From contig DAXO01000083.1 of NCBI GenBank assembly GCA_002506425.1, positions 1 to 13,705 on the forward strand: DNA of 13,705 nucleotides, in the 5' to 3' direction. The notes beneath the pieces are model-generated. The model was given only the letters and a program-made list of their open reading frames with translations. It was not told the origin of the DNA and searched no databases. Shown here piece after piece: positions 12,845 to 13,705 of the stretch; position 1 is the stretch's first letter, and every line of letters starts with the position of its first letter. A program made the translations under genes and the position numbers. This stretch comes from Methanomassiliicoccaceae archaeon UBA480 (GTDB lineage: Archaea > Thermoplasmatota > Thermoplasmata > Methanomassiliicoccales > Methanomethylophilaceae).

Positions 12845-13557
12845 AGGGGGTCATGGCGATGACGGATAAAAGGATGCCACAGGCATCGACGGACGTGAAG
12901 GGCGCGGAGCTGCTTCTCGCATTCGCGCCAACCAGGGAATGAATGCTCCCACTTTCTGAATTCCATATCATGCACGCGGCCGGATGGACGATATCCCTGG
13001 CGGAGATGGAGACACTCGTGGTATACGACATAATCTCTCAAGATATCGGAAACATCCGATGAATCCAATGCTGATGAGATGCCGACAACACGGAACATGG
13101 TGCTGCAGAATCCTAGACGGCGGGTGCTGTCCCTGCGGGTCCATGAGAAGCTGGAATTGCAGATGTCCGACGGGGATAGCAACCCCACGTCGATCAGGCG
13201 GTCGACGGAATCCGGTATGAACGCGTGGGCACCCGCATCCGTCCTCAGCAGATTCCTGCTTCTTCCGATGAATACAGGTCTACGCGTTAGGATGTATTCG
13301 TCCGATGAGACATAGGACATGAAGGAATCTGGTTCGGACCATGTGAGCCCCTTGGCCCTGCGAACGATCATCTCACCGAAATCGGCTAGGACAGCGTCCG
13401 GAGCGCCTCTCAGATAATCGGAAATCCTGACTATGGCGGAACCGTTGCCGATCGACCAGGCATAATAGAAATCCTTCTTGGCCACGAAGTCCGCATCCAC
13501 CCGGTCGACGTACTGTCTGCAACGTTCCGTCAGCATCTCGGAGAGATCGCCGGGCAT
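12787..13557 (-). CDS. YgjP/SprT-like zinc metallopeptidase
   Basis: A 256-residue protein whose residues 148-220 match the YgjP/SprT-like family: LGFCSTMFRVVGISSAL, a helix ending VVYHECLHL with the zinc site H180-E181-x-x-H184, a third likely ligand H196 in VHDMEFRKWEH, then SFPGWRECEKQL. In this family the helix after the third His ends the protein. Residues 1-80 (including LRGAPDAVLADFGEMIVRRA) look like the usual N-terminal helical region. The start is supported by GGAGGAGG just before the ATG at 13557. The tail after about residue 221 (rich in Arg, His, Ser) has no family counterpart, includes the promoter of the downstream Sel1 gene, and ends at the only TAG stop in the window, so the natural end may have been lost. 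It may be a housekeeping protease of unknown substrate. Confidence 0.75.
   Translation of the reverse strand: MPGDLSEMLTERCRQYVDRVDADFVAKKDFYYAWSIGNGSAIVRISDYLRGAPDAVLADFGEMIVRRAKGLTWSEPDSFMSYVSSDEYILTRRPVFIGRSRNLLRTDAGAHAFIPDSVDRLIDVGLLSPSDICNSSFSWTRRDSTRRLGFCSTMFRVVGISSALDSSDVSDILRDYVVYHECLHLRQGYRPSGRVHDMEFRKWEHSFPGWRECEKQLRALHVRRCLWHPFIRHRHDPLWSSADSFSTVQTAMSSYR
12865..12872 (-). promoter_or_regulatory. TATA box of the third Sel1 gene
   Basis: CTTTTATC on the minus strand, centred 24 nt before the ATG at 12844. It lies within the last part of the metallopeptidase reading frame, which supports an earlier natural end of that gene. Confidence 0.55.
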
Positions 13558-13705
13558 TCCTCCTCCCTGCGACGATGTCCTTCTGGTGCTGTCTTCCGTC
13601 TATCGAGCGGTCCACGGGAATGGGGCGGCCGTCGATGTCCGTGCCGCACCACCACATCGCTGTGGAATAGGTTGATGGCGTAGGCGTGAACACCTGCACC
13701 TGCTT
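13373..13705 (-). CDS. C-terminal end of a YgiQ-type radical SAM protein (partial)
   Basis: The frame enters from the right edge of the window and reads KQVQVFTPTPSTYSTAMWWC followed by GTDIDGRPIPVDRS. The QVQ-x-FTPTP-x-T-x-x-TAM string is the C-terminal signature of the YgiQ/UPF0313 radical SAM family; the CxxxCxxC iron-sulfur motif would lie beyond the window. About 45 recognisable residues are followed by GRQHQKDIVAGRR, and after that the frame gives about 60 Arg-rich residues that run through the start of the metallopeptidase gene in another frame. That last part is probably not a true domain. Family function is not well established. The fragment is short, so the call rests on one motif. 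Confidence 0.65.
   Translation of the reverse strand, partial: KQVQVFTPTPSTYSTAMWWCGTDIDGRPIPVDRSIDGRQHQKDIVAGRRNARRSLRDADGTLQTVRRPGGCGLRGQEGFLLCLVDRQRFRHSQDFRLSERRSGRCPSRFR

Overview
The window looks like a stretch of archaeal chromosome, most likely from a Thermoplasmata-type methanogen such as a Methanomassiliicoccales relative. This placement is inference. The sequence shows archaeal TATA boxes about 25 nt upstream of ATG codons (leaderless-type promoters), a tRNA-Ser gene without an encoded CCA end, an XPD-type helicase, and almost exclusive use of TGA or TAA stops. No plasmid, phage, insertion sequence, integrase or CRISPR array is visible.

Left part (1-5113, all minus strand): a tRNA-Ser(UGA) gene; a sodium/bile-acid-symporter-fold transporter ending in a hairpin-plus-T-run terminator; an XPD/Rad3-type helicase carrying an extra N-terminal zinc ribbon; an ArsR-like winged-helix regulator; and a tightly packed pair made of a YcxB-like membrane protein and a cytoplasmic trypsin-fold protease with a complete His-Asp-Ser triad.

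Middle part (5284-9155): an unrecognised 145-residue protein, then a UPF1/Dna2-like superfamily 1 helicase, facing a two-gene minus-strand operon for a Lys-tailed protein and a coiled-coil protein. The helicase frame has no stop at its natural end and runs about 620 nt antisense through the coiled-coil gene. A tandem TGA-TAG in the +1 frame followed by a strong hairpin marks where it probably used to stop, one extra A upstream being enough to explain the loss.

Right part (9331-13705): three Sel1-repeat proteins within 3.5 kb, an EamA-type drug/metabolite transporter among them, a YgjP/SprT-like zinc metallopeptidase, and at the edge the C-terminal end of what appears to be a YgiQ-type radical SAM protein. 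The genes are very closely packed: two convergent genes share one TGATCA for both stops, another convergent pair overlaps by 41 nt, and two same-strand neighbours overlap in different frames.

Working relationships are mostly unproven. The clearest functional unit is protease plus YcxB-like membrane protein (4-nt overlap). The helicase neighbourhood and the Sel1 cluster are the best candidates for undescribed systems. Start codons were often chosen by TATA spacing, so several are shorter than the longest possible frame.
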